A DNA stretch of 64,000 nt from Hafnia alvei (GTDB lineage Bacteria; Pseudomonadota; Gammaproteobacteria; Enterobacterales; Enterobacteriaceae), in contig NZ_FMIQ01000049.1 of NCBI RefSeq assembly GCF_900095695.1, positions 19,428 through 83,427 of the forward strand, read 5' to 3'. Shown piece after piece: positions 28,483 through 38,151 of this stretch. Made by a program: the position numbers and the translations under genes. The notes under the pieces are model-generated. The model was not told the origin of the DNA and did no database searches. It saw only the letters and a program-made list of their open reading frames with translations. Within the stretch, counting starts at the first letter, position 1. Every line of letters starts with the position of its first letter.

Positions 28483-29889
28483 ATGAGTACTACCGTGAGT
28501 ACACAATCGGTTCGCAAGACCCGTTCAAATGCCAGTCTAACGTTCTTTGTCTGCTTTTTAGCTGCGCTGGCAGGCTTACTGTTCGGGCTGGATATTGGTG
28601 TTATCGCTGGTGCTTTGCCATTTATCAGCGAGACGTTTCAAATCACCAGCTCCCAACAAGAATGGGTTGTGAGCTCTATGATGTTTGGTGCGGCAGTCGG
28701 TGCAGTAGGTAGTGGCTGGTTGAACTTCCGCATTGGCCGTAAATACAGTTTGATGATTGGCGCAATCCTGTTTGTGGTCGGCTCACTGTTCTCTGCCTTC
28801 GCACCTGACGTTGAAATCCTGATCCTTTCTCGCGTACTACTGGGATTGGCGGTGGGTATCGCATCTTATACAGCTCCGATTTATCTTTCTGAAATTGCTC
28901 CAGAAAAGATTCGCGGCAGTATGATTTCAATGTACCAATTGATGATCACCATCGGTATTTTGGCCGCCTATCTTTCTGACACTGCCTTCAGCTACACCGG
29001 CGCATGGCGCTGGATGCTGGGTGTTATCACCATTCCAGCCATTCTGTTGTTGATTGGTGTTTTCTTCCTGCCAGACAGCCCACGCTGGTTAGCCGCACGC
29101 GGCAGCGATGAAAAAGCCCGCCGTGTGTTAGAAAAACTACGTGATACCAGTGAACAAGCCAAAAGTGAGCTGGATGAAATTCGCGAAAGTCTGAAAGTGA
29201 AACAAAGCGGTTGGGCGTTGTTTATTAACAATAAAAACTTCCGTCGTGCCGTTTATCTAGGCGTGTTGTTACAGGTGATGCAGCAGTTCACCGGTATGAA
29301 CGTCATTATGTATTACGCACCAAAAATCTTCGACTTAGCCGGATTTGCCAGCACGTCGCAGCAGATGTGGGGCACGGTTATCGTGGGTCTGGTTAACGTA
29401 TTGGCCACCTTCATCGCCATCGGTTTAGTTGACCGTTGGGGCCGTAAGCCAACCTTGATACTCGGCTTCATCGTGATGGCTTTAGGTATGGGCACATTGG
29501 GTACCATGATGAACATCGGTATCAGCTCCGTCTTTGCTCAGTACTTTGCCGTTATCATGCTGCTGATCTTCATCGTCGGTTTTGCCATGAGCGCCGGCCC
29601 GCTGATTTGGGTGCTGTGTTCTGAAATCCAGCCGCTGAAAGGCCGTGATTTTGGTATCACCTGTTCAACCGCAACCAACTGGATTGCCAACATGATCGTC
29701 GGGGCAACCTTCCTGACCATGCTGAACTCTCTGGGTAGCGCACACACCTTCTGGGTCTATGCCGGTCTGAACGTTATCTTCATCTTCATTACGCTAGCGC
29801 TGATCCCTGAGACCAAGAACATCTCTCTGGAACACATCGAACGTAATCTGATGCAGGGTAAGCCACTGCGTAAGATTGGGTCTAAGTGA
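28483..29889 (+). CDS. galP: Galactose:proton symporter GalP
   Basis: A 468-residue MFS sugar porter with 12 membrane helices. The segments [46 protein letters not shown] (sugar porter signature), the central [22 protein letters not shown] and [15 protein letters not shown] are diagnostic, and the sequence is closer to GalP than to AraE. It imports galactose and glucose with protons. The ATG follows GGAGGCAG. It is a single-gene unit with GalR-type operators upstream and a terminator downstream. Confidence 0.95.
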   Translation: MSTTVSTQSVRKTRSNASLTFFVCFLAALAGLLFGLDIGVIAGALPFISETFQITSSQQEWVVSSMMFGAAVGAVGSGWLNFRIGRKYSLMIGAILFVVGSLFSAFAPDVEILILSRVLLGLAVGIASYTAPIYLSEIAPEKIRGSMISMYQLMITIGILAAYLSDTAFSYTGAWRWMLGVITIPAILLLIGVFFLPDSPRWLAARGSDEKARRVLEKLRDTSEQAKSELDEIRESLKVKQSGWALFINNKNFRRAVYLGVLLQVMQQFTGMNVIMYYAPKIFDLAGFASTSQQMWGTVIVGLVNVLATFIAIGLVDRWGRKPTLILGFIVMALGMGTLGTMMNIGISSVFAQYFAVIMLLIFIVGFAMSAGPLIWVLCSEIQPLKGRDFGITCSTATNWIANMIVGATFLTMLNSLGSAHTFWVYAGLNVIFIFITLALIPETKNISLEHIERNLMQGKPLRKIGSK

Positions 29890-29945
29890 TTTAAATTGAT
29901 GTAATATCGATTCGTAGGTTCTATACGCTTCGAACACTGAACGAA

Positions 29946-29977
29946 CAAGGCGGCAATTGTGTCGCCTTGTTTGTATT
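29946..29977 (+). terminator. Terminator of galP
   Basis: An ACAAGGCG / CGCCTTGT stem followed by TTGT-rich sequence. Confidence 0.75.
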
Positions 29978-30040
29978 TATATTAGAACAGTGAAAGGTTT
30001 CGTACGCCGGTTAGCTTTTATGTTTCCATGAAACCGCTGA

Positions 30041-30179
30041 CGTAGGCGTCCGATGAGAGTCCCGTTGCGCGGGGACTCTCAACTCGCGCGCTTTTTACCG
30101 AGTCGTTTGTCCGACCGGTCTCGGAGCGCACATCCTGTACGCCCTCAACCTGCCACCAGCATCCCTGCTGGCGGCTCTA
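30041..30179 (-). repeat. Structured intergenic element, copy 1 (minus)
   Basis: A ~140-bp element read on the minus strand. It begins AGAGCCGCC, folds into tandem hairpins (CCGCCAGC / GCTGGTGG with an AGGGAT loop; a GTAC-AGGAT-GTGC hairpin; CCGAG / CTCGG; GAGAGTCCC / GGGACTCTC) and ends CTCATCGGACGCCT. It is homologous to copy 2 but inverted, with different stem sequences that still pair. Confidence 0.75.
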
Positions 30180-30278
30180 AAATGCATTCCTTAAACATAA
30201 AAAAACAAAAGACATTTTTGTCTTCTTATCTTTTTATTTTATTTCTCTCTTTTCTTTTCATTGTTTAAGTCTTGGTAG
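30180..30278. other. AT-rich centre between the two inverted elements
   Basis: About 100 bp of very AT-rich, pyrimidine-biased sequence separating the elements. No gene is supported. Confidence 0.5.
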
Positions 30279-30421
30279 AGAGAGCCGCCGGTACAGGGAT
30301 GTACCGGCGGAGTTTGGGGCGCCCTGGATGGGCGATACCAAACCGGAGCGGAGATGGCGTCTCGGATAAAAGCGCGAGGATTGAAGGGGCGCGCGCTGGC
30401 GCCCCTCATCGGTCGCCTTCT
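30279..30421 (+). repeat. Structured intergenic element, copy 2 (plus)
   Basis: Same order as copy 1: AGAGCCGCC start, CCGCCGGTAC / GTACCGGCGG with an AGGGAT loop, CGCCC-TGGAT-GGGCG inside a GTTTGG / CCAAAC stem, the conserved TAAAAGCGCG block, AGGGGCGC / GCGCCCCT, then CTCATCGGTCGCCT. Loops match copy 1, while stems are rewritten with pairing kept. Confidence 0.75.
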
Positions 30422-30471
30422 ACCCAGTTTGTATGTGAATACAGCAGCGGATAGGCGAACGAAACCTTACA

Positions 30472-30506
30472 CCATTCACCATTCACCATTCACCATTCAC
30501 CATTCA
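30472..30506. repeat. Five tandem copies of a 7-bp unit
   Basis: CCATTCA is repeated five times without change, 50 bp beyond structured element copy 2. It is a candidate variable-number tandem repeat. Confidence 0.95.
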
Positions 30507-30571
30507 CCACATAAACGAGAGACAGCCGAAACCTTCCCGCAATACCATTAATCACCCGAACACGAATACAA

Positions 30572-30595
30572 AAAAGGCCCCTATTCAGGGGCCTT
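30572..30595 (-). terminator. Terminator of the deo operon after deoD
   Basis: An AAAGGCCCCT / AGGGGCCTTT stem with a 4-nt loop. T follows on the minus strand. Confidence 0.9.
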
Positions 30596-30619
30596 TAAAC
30601 TTATTCCAGCTATTCGCTA

Positions 30620-31354
30620 TTACTTAGCAGCAGCTTCTTCCGCATCGCCCAGCAGAACGGATTCCAGCGCGATTTCAATCATGTCGTTGAACGTGGTCTG
30701 GCGTTCTTCAGCAGTGGTCTGCTCGTGGGTACGAATGTGGTCAGAAACGGTGCAGATAGTCAGCGCTTTCGCACCAAACTCAGCGGCAACGCCGTAGATG
30801 CCAGCGGCTTCCATTTCCACACCCAGAATGCCGTACTTATCCATCACGTCGAACATAGACGGGTCTGGCGTATAGAACAGGTCAGCAGAGAAGATGTTAC
30901 CTACGCGTGCGTTGATGCCTTTGGCTTTCGCTGCGTCAGATGCGTTACGCACCATGTCAAAGTCCGCAATTGCTGCATAGTCGTGGTCTTTGAAACGCAT
31001 GCGGTTAACTTTAGAGTCGGTACATGCGCCCATGCCGATAACGACGTCACGCAGTTTAACGTCCATGCGCACTGCGCCACATGAACCCACGCGGATGATT
31101 TTTTTCACGCCAAAATCAGTGATCAGTTCTTTCGCATAGATAGAACATGATGGGATACCCATGCCGTGGCCCATAACAGAGATCTTACGGCCTTTATAAG
31201 TACCGGTGAAGCCCAGCATGCCGCGCACGCTGTTTACCTGACGGACGTCTTGCAGGAAAGTTTCAGCAATGTGTTTGGCGCGCAGCGGATCGCCCGGCAT
31301 CAACACAACGTCTGCAAAATCACCCATCTCGGCATTAATATGCGGCGTAGCCAT
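30620..31354 (-). CDS. deoD: Purine nucleoside phosphorylase DeoD
   Basis: A 244-residue hexameric phosphorylase that splits purine (deoxy)nucleosides with phosphate. [20 protein letters not shown], the GHGMGIPSC stretch near residue 65, and the [20 protein letters not shown] signature near 179-198 are intact. It has a slightly longer tail (GDAEEAAAK) than E. coli DeoD (239). It is the last gene of deoCABD, with a hairpin in the 94-bp gap after deoB. Confidence 0.97.
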   Translation of the reverse strand: MATPHINAEMGDFADVVLMPGDPLRAKHIAETFLQDVRQVNSVRGMLGFTGTYKGRKISVMGHGMGIPSCSIYAKELITDFGVKKIIRVGSCGAVRMDVKLRDVVIGMGACTDSKVNRMRFKDHDYAAIADFDMVRNASDAAKAKGINARVGNIFSADLFYTPDPSMFDVMDKYGILGVEMEAAGIYGVAAEFGAKALTICTVSDHIRTHEQTTAEERQTTFNDMIEIALESVLLGDAEEAAAK

Positions 31355-31410
31355 AATTCGTATCCTTTTGGTATGTAAGTCTAAATATCAAGCTAACTGT
31401 GAAATGAAAC

Positions 31411-31438
31411 GCCACCCGACTCATTAAAGCCGGGTGGC
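31411..31438 (-). terminator. Intercistronic hairpin between deoB and deoD
   Basis: A GCCACCCG / CGGGTGGC 8-bp stem without a T-run. It probably affects mRNA stability or gives partial termination rather than a full stop. Confidence 0.5.
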
Positions 31439-31447
31439 GCTCAGAAA

Positions 31448-32671
31448 TTAAAACATCACTTTACCGTAATCCATCGGAGACAGACCAAAGTAGTTTGCTA
31501 CGGTTTGGCCAATATCTGCGAAGGTTTCACGGTGGCCCAACGAGCCCGGTTTTACTTTAGGTCCGTAAACCAGAACTGGGATGTGTTCACGGGTATGGTC
31601 AGAGCCTTCCCATGTTGGGTCACAGCCGTGGTCAGCGGTGAAGATGATGATATCGTCATCTTTCACTAATTTCAGCATTTCTGGCAGACGACGGTCAAAC
31701 AGCTCAAGCGCAGCAGCATAACCAGCAACGTCACGGCGATGGCCATAAGAGGAGTCGAAGTCGACAAAGTTGGTAAACACAATAGTGTTATTGCCCGCTT
31801 TTTCCATCTCGATAAGCGTTGCATCAAACAGCGCATCAATACCGGTCGCTTTCACTTTCTGCGTAATGCCGACGTTAGCGTAGATATCAGCAATTTTACC
31901 GATAGAAACGACTTCGCCGCCCTTCTCATCAACCAGTTTTTTCAGCATGGTTGGTGCCGGTGGCTCAACCGCTAAGTCATGACGGTTGCCGGTACGCTTG
32001 AACTCACCGGGCTTATCACCCACGAATGGACGCGCAATCACGCGGCCAATGTTGTAACCACCCTTAGTCAGCTCTTCACGTGCAATTTCACACAGCTCAT
32101 ACAGGCGGTCTAGCCCGAAGGTTTCTTCATGACAAGCAATCTGGAATACGGAGTCAGCTGAGGTATAGAAAATCGGTTTGCCGGTTTTCATGTGTTCTTC
32201 ACCCAACTGGTCCAGAATCACAGTACCCGATGAGTGGCAGTTACCCAGATAGCCCGGCAGGTTGCCGCGCTTGACCAGAATATCTAACAGCTCCTGTGGG
32301 AAGCTGTTTTCATGATCGGAGAAGTAGCCCCACTCGAACAGAACGGGAACACCGGCAATCTCCCAGTGACCCGACGGAGTGTCTTTGCCGGAAGAGAGTT
32401 CGCTCGCATAGCCATATGCGCCGATGATATCGGCGTTTTTATCTAAACCCTGCGGGAAACGGCCGGTTGATTCTTCAGCCGCTTTACCTAAGCCTAAACG
32501 GCTCAGGTTAGGTAAGGTCAGCGGGCCTTTGCGACCAATGTCAGCTTCGCCGCGCGCACAGGCGTCAGCAATATGGCCTAGCGTATCGGAACCCACATCG
32601 CCAAAGCGTTCAGCATCTTCACTCGCACCGATACCAAATGAGTCTAATACCATGATAAATGTACGTTTCAT
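31448..32671 (-). CDS. deoB: Phosphopentomutase DeoB
   Basis: A 407-residue enzyme, the same length as E. coli DeoB. It interconverts (deoxy)ribose-1- and 5-phosphate between the phosphorylases and DeoC. The alkaline-phosphatase-fold motifs are present: [20 protein letters not shown] with the metal Asp, [11 protein letters not shown] with the active-site Thr near residue 97, [14 protein letters not shown], and [10 protein letters not shown]. The start at 32671 follows CAGGAGAG; an upstream extension of 15 residues is unlikely. It is the third gene of deoCABD. Confidence 0.97.
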   Translation of the reverse strand: MKRTFIMVLDSFGIGASEDAERFGDVGSDTLGHIADACARGEADIGRKGPLTLPNLSRLGLGKAAEESTGRFPQGLDKNADIIGAYGYASELSSGKDTPSGHWEIAGVPVLFEWGYFSDHENSFPQELLDILVKRGNLPGYLGNCHSSGTVILDQLGEEHMKTGKPIFYTSADSVFQIACHEETFGLDRLYELCEIAREELTKGGYNIGRVIARPFVGDKPGEFKRTGNRHDLAVEPPAPTMLKKLVDEKGGEVVSIGKIADIYANVGITQKVKATGIDALFDATLIEMEKAGNNTIVFTNFVDFDSSYGHRRDVAGYAAALELFDRRLPEMLKLVKDDDIIIFTADHGCDPTWEGSDHTREHIPVLVYGPKVKPGSLGHRETFADIGQTVANYFGLSPMDYGKVMF

Positions 32672-32779
32672 CTTACTCTCCTGCGCTTTAGCGCTGTGAC
32701 CAAAGAGCCGATGCAAACTTGGCGACTCTCTGGTTTTAATCCGAAGGCTGGTTTAACCAACACCTGTTAAGTATGGCGT

Positions 32780-34102
32780 TTACTCGGTGATACGGCGATA
32801 AACTACCGGATTTTCTGCCGGAGCCTTGTCACCCAACACAATTGCGCTGCGTACTGCACGAGCAGCCTGTTGCCAATCTTCTTCATTGGACGCATGCACA
32901 ATCGCCAATGGACGCTGCGCATCCACGCTGTCGCCCAAACGAACCATATCAGTTAAACCAACGCTGTAATCGATGCTGTCAGTCGCACGGCGACGTCCGC
33001 CGCCCAGTCCAACCACTGACATCCCGAGTTCACGGGTATCCATAGCAGTAATAATACCACCGTGTTCAGCAAAGACCGGCTTGCTTAATGTGGCCTGTGG
33101 TAAGTAGCTATCGTAGCGCTCAACAAAATCAGCCGGGCCGCCTTGTGCTGCCACCATACAGCCAAAGATCTCTGCCGCTTTGCCGTTATCCAGCACCGCT
33201 TGCAGCTTATTGCGTGCGTCCTGTTGATCTGCGGCCAAATTACCAGAAATCAACATCTCAGCACATAAAGCCATAGTCACTTCAAACAAGCGCGGGTTGC
33301 GGTATTCACCCGTCAGGAACTGCACGGACTCGCGAACTTCAACGGCGTTACCAGCGCTTGACGCCAGAACCTGATTCATATCAGTCAGTAACGCGGTTGT
33401 TTTACAGCCTGCGCCGTTAGCTACGCCAACGATAGACTGCGCCAGCGCTTCGGAGAGCTCAAAAGTAGGCATGAAGGCACCGGAACCCACTTTCACGTCC
33501 ATCACTAATGCATCAAGCCCTTCCGCCAATTTCTTCGCCAAAATAGACGCAGTGATTAGCGGAATTGAGTCGACGGTCGCGGTAATGTCACGCGTCGCGT
33601 AGAAACGTTTATCTGCCGGTGCCAAAGAGTTGGTCTGGCCGATAATAGCCACACCCACTTCAGAAATAATTTTACGGAAACGCGCATCGTCAGGGAAAAT
33701 GTCAAATCCTGGGATTGCTTCCAGTTTATCTAGCGTACCGCCGGTATGCCCTAAACCACGGCCAGAAATCATCGGAACATAACCACCGCATGCCGCCACC
33801 ATTGGGCCAAGCATCAATGAAGTCACGTCACCCACGCCACCGGTGGAGTGTTTATCCACAATCGGGCCGTTCAGATTCAATGATTTCCAGTCCAGAACCG
33901 TACCGGAATCTCGCATTGCCATGGTAAGAGCAACGCGTTCAGGCATGATCATATCGTGGAAAAAGATAGTCATCGCCAATGCCGCGATCTGACCTTCAGA
34001 AACGGTATTGTCACGAATACCGTTGATGAAAAAACGAATTTCTTCCTCGCTGAGCGCGTGGCCATCACGTTTTTTACGAATAATTTCTTGTGCTAGAAAC
34101 AA
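32780..34102 (-). CDS. deoA: Thymidine phosphorylase DeoA (TTG start)
   Basis: A 440-residue enzyme that converts thymidine and phosphate to thymine and deoxyribose-1-phosphate. The signature [20 protein letters not shown] near residues 113-132 and KHSTGGVGD near 84-92 are intact. The start is a TTG, as in E. coli deoA, preceded by GGGGGATACAACC; the next ATG lies far inside the conserved region. The rare start may set a lower translation rate than its neighbours. It is the second gene of deoCABD, with about 255 bp after deoC. Confidence 0.95.
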   Translation of the reverse strand: MFLAQEIIRKKRDGHALSEEEIRFFINGIRDNTVSEGQIAALAMTIFFHDMIMPERVALTMAMRDSGTVLDWKSLNLNGPIVDKHSTGGVGDVTSLMLGPMVAACGGYVPMISGRGLGHTGGTLDKLEAIPGFDIFPDDARFRKIISEVGVAIIGQTNSLAPADKRFYATRDITATVDSIPLITASILAKKLAEGLDALVMDVKVGSGAFMPTFELSEALAQSIVGVANGAGCKTTALLTDMNQVLASSAGNAVEVRESVQFLTGEYRNPRLFEVTMALCAEMLISGNLAADQQDARNKLQAVLDNGKAAEIFGCMVAAQGGPADFVERYDSYLPQATLSKPVFAEHGGIITAMDTRELGMSVVGLGGGRRRATDSIDYSVGLTDMVRLGDSVDAQRPLAIVHASNEEDWQQAARAVRSAIVLGDKAPAENPVVYRRITE

Positions 34103-34358
34103 GGTTGTATCCCCCTGCTGATTATATCCTTAGAGCTTAGAGCGCATGCTCAAGACATTGGATATGTGTGTAGGTTAAAGAGGTATGTTCTGCGGAACGC
34201 CCCGCCCCTTTCTGCTTGAAGTTGCCGCTATGTTGGCTATGTTTGCCGCCTTAATGCAACGTCAATCATTTTGGGTATCGAACAAATAATTTAAATAAAA
34301 CAATAAGTATCACCGCGACGAAACCGTCGCGGCGAAAAACATTAAGACAAAAACTGAA
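34103..34358. other. deoC-deoA intercistronic region
   Basis: About 255 bp between deoC and deoA, including a CCGCGACG / CGTCGCGG hairpin at 34313-34332 with no T-run. No gene is supported. It is longer than expected inside an operon. Confidence 0.5.
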
Positions 34359-35138
34359 TTAGTAAGCGCTGCCAGTGCCTTTGGCATCGTAGCCCAGCGT
34401 TTTCAGCAGGCTTGCCAACAGGCTGGAAGCACCAAAGCGGAAGTGACGGGAATCAGCCCAGTCATCACCCAGCAAACGACCCGCCAGAGCCAGATATTCT
34501 GCGGCATCTTCAGCGGTGCGAACACCACCAGCAGGCTTGAAGCCAACGGTTTTGCCTACGCCCATATCACGGATCACGGTCATCATGATTTCTGCGCTTT
34601 CCAGCGTGGCGTTAACAGGAACTTTACCGGTAGAGGTTTTGATGAAGTCAGCACCCGCTTTGATAGAGATTTCAGATGCTTTACGGATAAGCGCAGCGTC
34701 TTTCAGCTCGCCGGTTTCGATGATCACTTTCAGCAATACATCTGCTTCGTTACAAGCGTCTTTGCAGACTTTAACCATGTCGAAACCAACCTGCTCGTTG
34801 CCCGCCATCAGCGCGCGGTATGGGAATACCACGTCAACTTCGTCGGCGCCGTAAGCGATAGCCGCTTTGGTTTCAGCCAGTGCAATAGCGATATCATCAT
34901 TGCCGTGCGGGAAGTTAGTCACGGTAGCGATATGAATTTCAGGGGTGCCCTGCTCGCGCAAAGTTTTACGCGCAATTGGGATGAAACGTGGGTAGATGCA
35001 AACTGCTGCGGTGTTACCAGCTGGGCTTTTTGCCTGATGGCACAGAGCGATCACTTTTTCATCGGTGTCGTCTTCGTTCAGGGTAGTCAAATCCATCAAC
35101 TGTAACGCACGTTTTGCAGCAACTTTTAAATCAGTCAT
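34359..35138 (-). CDS. deoC: Deoxyribose-phosphate aldolase DeoC
   Basis: A 259-residue class I aldolase that splits deoxyribose-5-phosphate into acetaldehyde and glyceraldehyde-3-phosphate. The Schiff-base lysine lies in [16 protein letters not shown], and the proton-relay lysine in [14 protein letters not shown]. The start at 35138 follows TTGGAGAG; an upstream extension is not supported. It is the first gene of deoCABD, with DeoR- and CRP-like sites upstream, divergent from yjjI. Confidence 0.97.
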   Translation of the reverse strand: MTDLKVAAKRALQLMDLTTLNEDDTDEKVIALCHQAKSPAGNTAAVCIYPRFIPIARKTLREQGTPEIHIATVTNFPHGNDDIAIALAETKAAIAYGADEVDVVFPYRALMAGNEQVGFDMVKVCKDACNEADVLLKVIIETGELKDAALIRKASEISIKAGADFIKTSTGKVPVNATLESAEIMMTVIRDMGVGKTVGFKPAGGVRTAEDAAEYLALAGRLLGDDWADSRHFRFGASSLLASLLKTLGYDAKGTGSAY

Positions 35139-35356
35139 TTTACTCTCCAACTGGGCTGAACTGGCTTTGCCTAGATTCAGACACAATGATTTAGGGCTCG
35201 GAGGCTTCACAGTTCACGATAAGCGCGAAAGCCTTGAAGGTATCCCAATACGTTGGCGAGCGGACTTGGTTCCTTGAAGATTCTGTTCCGTCATTCTGAC
35301 CGGAAAGCAACTGAGATCCATCTCACCGCATGTGGCCCTTCATGGTCAACATCATA

Positions 35357-35372
35357 TGTTACTATTTGAACA
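35357..35372. promoter_or_regulatory. DeoR-like operator upstream of deoC
   Basis: TGTTACTATTTGAACA matches the DeoR palindrome TGTTAGAATTCTAACA at 12 of 16 positions, about 220 bp before deoC. Confidence 0.55.
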
Positions 35373-35390
35373 CAAACCCTCCGTCACATT

Positions 35391-35406
35391 TGTGCTCACT
35401 GTCACA
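35391..35406. promoter_or_regulatory. CRP site 1 of the deo promoter
   Basis: TGTGCTCACTGTCACA matches TGTGA-N6-TCACA at 9 of 10 positions. Confidence 0.65.
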
Positions 35407-35443
35407 GTAGATGAAAAACCAACTGTAACAACTCGAGATTATA

Positions 35444-35459
35444 TGTGATTGTCATCACG
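35444..35459. promoter_or_regulatory. CRP site 2 of the deo promoter
   Basis: TGTGATTGTCATCACG matches at 9 of 10 key positions. It is 53 bp from site 1, the spacing typical of CytR-CRP promoters such as deoP2. Confidence 0.7.
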
Positions 35460-35584
35460 AAATAACCTCTTATATAGATGAAAAACGCATTACTTTCTCA
35501 CGGCCCATATCAGGATCAATAGATCGCTGGCTTATCCTCTTTAGAATGACGATAAAACAGCACTATTGCCCGCAGAGAGGCGTT

Positions 35585-37147
35585 ATGACGAATTCCATCA
35601 ATACTTCTGAACTACCTGCTTTACTACAGCGTTGCCAGCAAATTGCGACCAGCGAAACGCTGTCTCCAGAGCAAAAACGTCACTTTCTGGCTCTAGAAGC
35701 CGAGAACGCCCTGCCGTATCCCAATTTACCACCAGAAGCTCGTCAGGCACTGGATGAGAACGTGATTTGCGATATGTTTGAAGGGCATGCGCCGTACAAG
35801 CCACGCTACGTTCTGCCGGATTACGCCAAGTTTTTGTCACAGGGCTCCGAATATCTGGAATTGGAACCGGCGCAGGACTTTGACGACGCACTAAATATGC
35901 TGTGCATCCTGTACCACCATGTACCTTCCGTCACCTCTATGCCGGTATTTCTCGGTCATTTAGACAGCTTATTGCTGCCTTATGTTGGAATTCTAACAGA
36001 AAACGAATTATATATCCGCATAAAACGTTTCTGGCGTTATCTGGATCGCACTTTACCAGATGCCTTTATGCACGCAAACATTGGGCCGAACGATAACTTA
36101 CTGACTCGCCTGATTTTACGCGTAGATGCAGAGCTGAAGCAGGTTGCGCCTAACCTCACGTTTATTTACGATCCACAAATCACGCCTGAATCTTTGTTAC
36201 TTCAAGCGGCTAAAAATATTTGTGAATGCAGTAAGCCTCACATAGCCAACGGCCCTGTACATGATAATATTTTCACAAAAGGTGGCTACGGCATTGTCAG
36301 TTGTTACAATTCTCTGCCGCTTGCCGGGGGCGGAAACACCTTAGTTCGTATTAATTTGCGGCAGGTTGCGTTACGCAGCGAGTCTTCACAGGACTTCTTC
36401 ACTCGCCAACTACCGTATTATTGTCGCCAGCAAATTAATATTATTGATGCTCGAACCGACTTCCTCTACAACCAATCGCATTTCTTTGAGCAAAGCTTTC
36501 TCGTAAAAGAAGGTTTAATCGATCCTCAGCGCTTTGTACCTATGTTTGGGATTTATGCGTTGGCAGAAGCCGTAAATATTTTGCAGGAGAAAGACGGTTT
36601 ATCGGGAGTTTACGGTGAAAATGAGCAGGCTAATCAGCTTGGCTACCGTATCAGTGAGCAATTAGCTGAATTTGTAGCGCAAACGCCGGTTAAGCACGGC
36701 TGGAAACAGCGTGCCATGCTGCATGCTCAATCGGGTATTAGTTCTGACATTGGCACCACGCCGGGCGCACGAATTCCTTACGGCACAGAACCCGATCCCG
36801 TCACCCATTTGATGACCGTTGCGCCTCACCATGCGTATTACACATCGGGCATCAGCGATATCTTAACGCTGGAAGAGACCATCAAGCGCAATCCTGAAGC
36901 CATGATGCAGCTTTGCCTCGGAGGTTTTGCCGCGGGTATGCGTGAGTTTTCAGCTAACGTCTGCGGCAACGATCTGGTTCGCATCACCGGTTACATGGTG
37001 CGTCTGTCTGATATTGAAAAATTCAATGCGGAAGGCTCTCGCCTAAATACCACGTGGCTGGGAGAGGAAGCGGCCAAAAACACCGGGATTATGCAACGCC
37101 AGCCACGAGTGATTAGCCATGAGCAAACGATGCGCTTCGGTAAGTAA
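35585..37147 (+). CDS. yjjI: Glycyl radical enzyme YjjI
   Basis: A 520-residue glycyl-radical protein of the YjjI (DUF3029) family. The radical motif is VRITGYMV, with Gly469 as the likely radical site; Cys in [12 protein letters not shown] is a candidate thiyl cysteine. The reaction is not established. The start at 35585 follows GAGAGG and gives the family length (E. coli 516); a start 39 bp upstream is less likely. It overlaps its activase gene yjjW by 29 nt. A strong DeoR operator lies inside its coding sequence at 35983-35998. Confidence 0.9.
   Translation: MTNSINTSELPALLQRCQQIATSETLSPEQKRHFLALEAENALPYPNLPPEARQALDENVICDMFEGHAPYKPRYVLPDYAKFLSQGSEYLELEPAQDFDDALNMLCILYHHVPSVTSMPVFLGHLDSLLLPYVGILTENELYIRIKRFWRYLDRTLPDAFMHANIGPNDNLLTRLILRVDAELKQVAPNLTFIYDPQITPESLLLQAAKNICECSKPHIANGPVHDNIFTKGGYGIVSCYNSLPLAGGGNTLVRINLRQVALRSESSQDFFTRQLPYYCRQQINIIDARTDFLYNQSHFFEQSFLVKEGLIDPQRFVPMFGIYALAEAVNILQEKDGLSGVYGENEQANQLGYRISEQLAEFVAQTPVKHGWKQRAMLHAQSGISSDIGTTPGARIPYGTEPDPVTHLMTVAPHHAYYTSGISDILTLEETIKRNPEAMMQLCLGGFAAGMREFSANVCGNDLVRITGYMVRLSDIEKFNAEGSRLNTTWLGEEAAKNTGIMQRQPRVISHEQTMRFGK
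35983..35998. promoter_or_regulatory. Near-perfect DeoR operator inside yjjI
   Basis: TGTTGGAATTCTAACA matches the DeoR palindrome at 15 of 16 positions. It lies 626 bp from the promoter-proximal DeoR-like site, a distance that suits DNA looping as in the multi-operator deo system of E. coli. Confidence 0.8.
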
Positions 37148-37982
37148 GATCTTACCGTTCTCCTGCGTCGATGGGCCAGGCAGTCGCCTGGCCATTTTTC
37201 TGCAAGGGTGCAATCTAAACTGTAAAAATTGCCACAACCCCTACACCATTGGCCTTTGTGACCACTGCGGCGACTGTGTAGCAACCTGCCCTCATCAGGC
37301 ACTAAGTCTGGTGGAAGGGAGCGTGCGCTGGGATGAGAAGGCCTGCCAGCAATGCGATACCTGCCTGCAAACCTGTACGCGGCAGTCCAGCCCGATGGTG
37401 CAGCGCTACAGCGTAGATTCCCTTTTAGCACAGGTAAAACGTAATGCGCTGTTTATCAATGGGATCACCGTTAGCGGCGGCGAGGCAACGCTGCAACTGC
37501 CCTTTTTATATGATCTCTTTACCGCGATTAAATCCACGCCAACGCTCAAGCATTTAACCTGCCTAATCGACAGTAACGGCGAACTATCCACCGCTGGCTG
37601 GGAGAAAATCGCACCATGGATGGACGGTGCTATGATCGATCTTAAAGCTTGGGGAAACGAATGCCACAAGGCATTAACGGGGCGAGATAATCAAAGGATC
37701 AAGCAAAGTATTCAGTGGTTGGCAAAACACGACAAGCTCAGCGAACTGCGTCTGCTGGTGATCCCACAGCATAGCGATCATCTGCAACATGTCGATGAAT
37801 TAGCACAGTTTATTACCGCACTCGGTGAGATTCCGGTACGCCTTAACGCCTTTCATCATCATGGTGTTCGCGGTGACGCGCAGGCATGGCAAAGTGCCAC
37901 AAAAGAAGATATTGAAACGCTAGCCGCCGCGCTTACCCAGCGTGGCGTACAGCAGATTATTCGCCCTGCGCTGTATTTGTGA
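37119..37982 (+). CDS. yjjW: YjjW glycyl-radical enzyme activase (radical SAM)
   Basis: A 287-residue radical SAM activase. The radical SAM motif CNLNCKNC (Cys31, Cys35, Cys38) is followed by two ferredoxin-like clusters, [11 protein letters not shown] near 47-57 and [11 protein letters not shown] further on. The [11 protein letters not shown] motif and the C-terminal [11 protein letters not shown] also fit the family. It should place the glycyl radical on YjjI. Its start lies inside yjjI, so the pair is translationally coupled. Confidence 0.93.
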   Translation: MSKRCASVSKILPFSCVDGPGSRLAIFLQGCNLNCKNCHNPYTIGLCDHCGDCVATCPHQALSLVEGSVRWDEKACQQCDTCLQTCTRQSSPMVQRYSVDSLLAQVKRNALFINGITVSGGEATLQLPFLYDLFTAIKSTPTLKHLTCLIDSNGELSTAGWEKIAPWMDGAMIDLKAWGNECHKALTGRDNQRIKQSIQWLAKHDKLSELRLLVIPQHSDHLQHVDELAQFITALGEIPVRLNAFHHHGVRGDAQAWQSATKEDIETLAAALTQRGVQQIIRPALYL

Positions 37983-38017
37983 GAAATAAAGAAGTCTCGC
38001 TAAGGTGTAATCCCGTT

Positions 38018-38117
38018 CGTTTAAACGATCGAGATACACGGGGCTAGCACACCGCGGGGCCTCCGGCAGCTAAAGCTGCTACGACCCCATCGGTGTACTT
38101 CCCCTAAAATCACGCTT
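38018..38117. repeat. Intergenic palindromic repeat A after yjjW
   Basis: A ~100-bp element beginning CGTTTAAACGATCGAG and ending CCCCTAAAATCACGCTT. Its first 43 bp match repeat B (52575-52617) at 36 of 43 positions. A 40-bp middle part with a GCAGC / GCTGC hairpin is absent from B. It lies at the join between the yjj and yqj gene blocks. Confidence 0.7.
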
Positions 38118-38151
38118 AAGTGAACAGCATTGCCGCTAAAGTGCGGCTTAA

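Noticed and set aside
30472..30506. CRISPR or origin iterons
   Set aside because: A 7-bp unit in direct contact with no spacer is a simple tandem repeat; no replication gene or DnaA box cluster is nearby.
30053..30551. Short open frames within the repeat region
   Set aside because: They are basic, low-complexity frames created by the GC-rich hairpins; no ribosome site or family support.
34102..34102. TTG start of deoA as a mis-call or truncation
   Set aside because: The TTG gives the exact family N-terminus ([18 protein letters not shown]), and E. coli deoA is also known to use TTG.
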